Shown piece by piece: positions 23,562 through 24,909 of a DNA stretch of 24,909 nucleotides. The stretch's first letter is position 1; each line of letters begins with the position of its first letter. The notes beneath the pieces are model-generated. The model was not told the origin of the DNA, ran no database searches, and worked only from the letters and a program-made list of their open reading frames with translations. Origin of the DNA: Gemmatimonadales bacterium UBA2982 (GTDB lineage: Bacteria > Gemmatimonadota > Gemmatimonadetes > Longimicrobiales > Gaopeijiaceae); NCBI GenBank assembly GCA_002347035.1, contig DEAM01000033.1, positions 1-24,909 of the forward strand. Reading direction: 5' to 3'. Position numbers and translations under genes: made by a program.

Positions 23562-24362
23562 ATGCGCTCGCTAGCGACACTAACCGCGATCAGCCGAACG
23601 GTACTGAAGGGGTTCACCCTTTTGTTTCTGGTGGCACCGATTTCCCTCAGCGCACAGTCGGCGAACCCGTACGAAGGCAACAGGGCTGCCATCCGCGCGG
23701 GTGGGGCACTCTTCGGTAACGAGTGTGCTACGTGCCACAACGGAGACGCAACTGGGCTTAATGGTCCTGATTTGACTCAACTCTTTGCATTAGGGGTGAG
23801 TGACTCCCGCATCTTTCGGAGCATCCGGCAGGGTGTTTCCGGCAGTTCGATGCCGTCGACCGAGGCGCCTGACCAAGAGATATGGGCTATGGTCGCATGG
23901 CTGAAGAGTATCAGCACGGTAGATCCTTTTGAGTCTTCTGGTGACGCGGAGCAAGGTCGAGAGATTTTCAATGAAACGTGCATGGGCTGTCACCGGGTTA
24001 GTGGCGAGGGAGGTAGCCTCGGTCCGGACCTCACGCGGATCGCGCTCGTGCGGTCTCGGGACGTGCTCGCGCGAGCGATCCGGCAGCCGGCAGCCTCAGT
24101 GGCTCGTAACTATCTGACAGTCACGCTCGTCACAGGGAGTGGCGAACGCGTCCGAGGCCTCAGGAAGGGCGAGGACGCCTTTTCTATTCAGGTGATGGAC
24201 ACCAACCAACGGCTACAGGGCTACATCAAGGCCGACCTCGCAGAGCTTATATACGAGGACACGTCTTTGATGCCGGCCTTCAACACGAACCGGCTCAGTG
24301 ATACTCAATTGGATGACCTTCTCGGCTATTTGGGGTCGATCCAGGCGGCGAACCTTCCATGA
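23562..24362 (+). CDS. Periplasmic cytochrome c with two heme-c motifs
   Basis: A 266-residue exported protein with a signal peptide (hydrophobic 16-30, cleavage near SAQ). Two CxxCH sites are present: CATCH (55-59) and CMGCH (140-144). The first domain has a candidate axial Met in SSMPST, the second in SLMPAF before the C-terminal LDDLLGYL helix. Between them, the second unit carries an insert (ARNYLTVTLVTGSGERVRG...) of the kind seen in the larger heme-binding domains of Planctomycete-type proteins. The start ATG 23562 has GGGAG at about 8 bases; a GTG at 23535 would add nine residues without a signal. The stop overlaps the PQQ dehydrogenase start (ATGA), so this is very likely that enzyme's electron acceptor, passing electrons toward the terminal oxidase. 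Confidence 0.88.
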   Translation: MRSLATLTAISRTVLKGFTLLFLVAPISLSAQSANPYEGNRAAIRAGGALFGNECATCHNGDATGLNGPDLTQLFALGVSDSRIFRSIRQGVSGSSMPSTEAPDQEIWAMVAWLKSISTVDPFESSGDAEQGREIFNETCMGCHRVSGEGGSLGPDLTRIALVRSRDVLARAIRQPAASVARNYLTVTLVTGSGERVRGLRKGEDAFSIQVMDTNQRLQGYIKADLAELIYEDTSLMPAFNTNRLSDTQLDDLLGYLGSIQAANLP

Positions 24363-24909
24363 ACCAAATCCAGTCGATGCGCTCAATCGTATGCTTTGCG
24401 CTAGGTGCAGCTTTTATGGCTGCTCCGGCGGTGTCGTCTGCCCAAACTAGCGGACCCGGGCTACAGGACGGGCTCGCGGGCGTGACCTACGAAGATATTC
24501 TTCGTGGGCACGACGACCCGACGACCTGGCTGACCTATTCGGGTGATTACACGGGGCAACGTCATAGCCCCCTGACCGAGATCGATCCGAGCAACGTGGA
24601 CGATCTCTCACCGATATGGACGTTTCAGACCGGTACCACAACGAGAGGCCGTGGCTTTGAAACCACGCCACTGTTTTTGGACGGCGTGCTCTACGTCACC
24701 GGGTCGAATAACTATGCCTGGGCGGTTGATGCTCGCACGGGAAGACCATTTTGGCAGTACCGGCGAGACCTGCCTGACGACCTCACGTATGGTGCGAGTG
24801 CGCCTGTAAATAGAGGTTTCGGCATTCTAGGAAACCGACTTTTCATGGTGACGCTCGACGCGCATCTGATCTCGCTCGATCGCGTCACAGGTCAGGTGCT
24901 GTGGGAGAC
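24359..24909 (+). CDS. PQQ-dependent alcohol/sugar dehydrogenase, N-terminal part (runs off window)
   Basis: The first 183 codons of a quinoprotein, cut by the window end. Signal peptide 1-29 (ends VSSAQ). WLTYSGDYTGQRHSPLTEID is the typical start of the eight-bladed PQQ propeller, and NVDDLSPIWTFQTG, GVLYVTGSNNYAWAVDARTG and HLISLDRVTGQVLWE are its W-motif blades. APVNRGFG (148-155) aligns with the region after the vicinal Cys-Cys pair of methanol and ethanol dehydrogenases; here the two positions read A146 and S147, so the disulfide ring over PQQ is missing. This points to a sugar- or general-alcohol-type branch rather than a methanol dehydrogenase, as inference. The start overlaps the cytochrome c stop by 4 bases. 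The catalytic Asp and calcium site lie beyond the window. Confidence 0.9.
   Translation, partial: MNQIQSMRSIVCFALGAAFMAAPAVSSAQTSGPGLQDGLAGVTYEDILRGHDDPTTWLTYSGDYTGQRHSPLTEIDPSNVDDLSPIWTFQTGTTTRGRGFETTPLFLDGVLYVTGSNNYAWAVDARTGRPFWQYRRDLPDDLTYGASAPVNRGFGILGNRLFMVTLDAHLISLDRVTGQVLWE

Overview
The window is a gene-dense stretch (GC roughly in the mid-50s by eye) of a Gram-negative, aerobic, probably marine or environmental bacterium with a strongly periplasmic and secretory gene content. Secreted plug/carboxypeptidase-regulatory-like proteins, DUF1592/DUF1552 (HXXSHH) pairs, GMC oxidoreductase with a gluconate-dehydrogenase subunit-3 partner, and PQQ dehydrogenase with cytochrome c together fit Gemmatimonadota or a close relative best. 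Acidobacteriota or Planctomycetota cannot be excluded from sequence reading alone. I see no tRNA, rRNA, IS element, integrase or CRISPR array, and no gene-free gap longer than 300 bases.

Layout. 1-193: a gap with a long inverted repeat. 194-3421 (minus): a secreted ankyrin protein, a Sel1-repeat/carboxypeptidase-regulatory/TonB-plug chimera and a hotdog thioesterase, tightly packed. 3502-7999 (plus): a large DUF1587/1592/1588/1585 two-heme-motif protein, a Tat-type DUF1552 protein (ATGA overlap), then a secreted cupin. 8079-13829 (minus): a second copy of the same module, with the large heme protein, DUF1552 and a second secreted ankyrin protein (ATGA overlap). 13998-17134 (minus): a Tat-type gluconate-dehydrogenase subunit 3, a GMC flavoprotein, a DUF4156-like lipoprotein and a one-TM protein. 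17364-20260 (plus): an acyl-CoA synthetase overlapping an AcuI-type acrylyl-CoA reductase, followed by an orphan lipoprotein (20336-20965). 21004-22750 (minus): an NHL beta-propeller, a cupin and a 46-residue membrane protein. 22896-23396 (minus): an orphan secreted protein. 23562-24909 (plus): a cytochrome c with two CxxCH motifs overlapping the start of a PQQ dehydrogenase that runs off the window.

How it fits together. Most products carry Sec, Tat or lipoprotein signals and several are redox proteins, so much of the window looks like a periplasmic oxidation toolkit: GMC + subunit 3, PQQ dehydrogenase + cytochrome c, and two large heme-motif proteins each tied to a DUF1552 protein. The main candidate for an undescribed system is the duplicated ankyrin / DUF1592-heme / DUF1552 module (1922-13829), arranged as two convergent paralogous cassettes. 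The cytoplasmic exception is the two-gene synthetase-AcuI operon, which on paper could turn acrylate (or, with a dehydratase, 3-hydroxypropionate) into propionyl-CoA.
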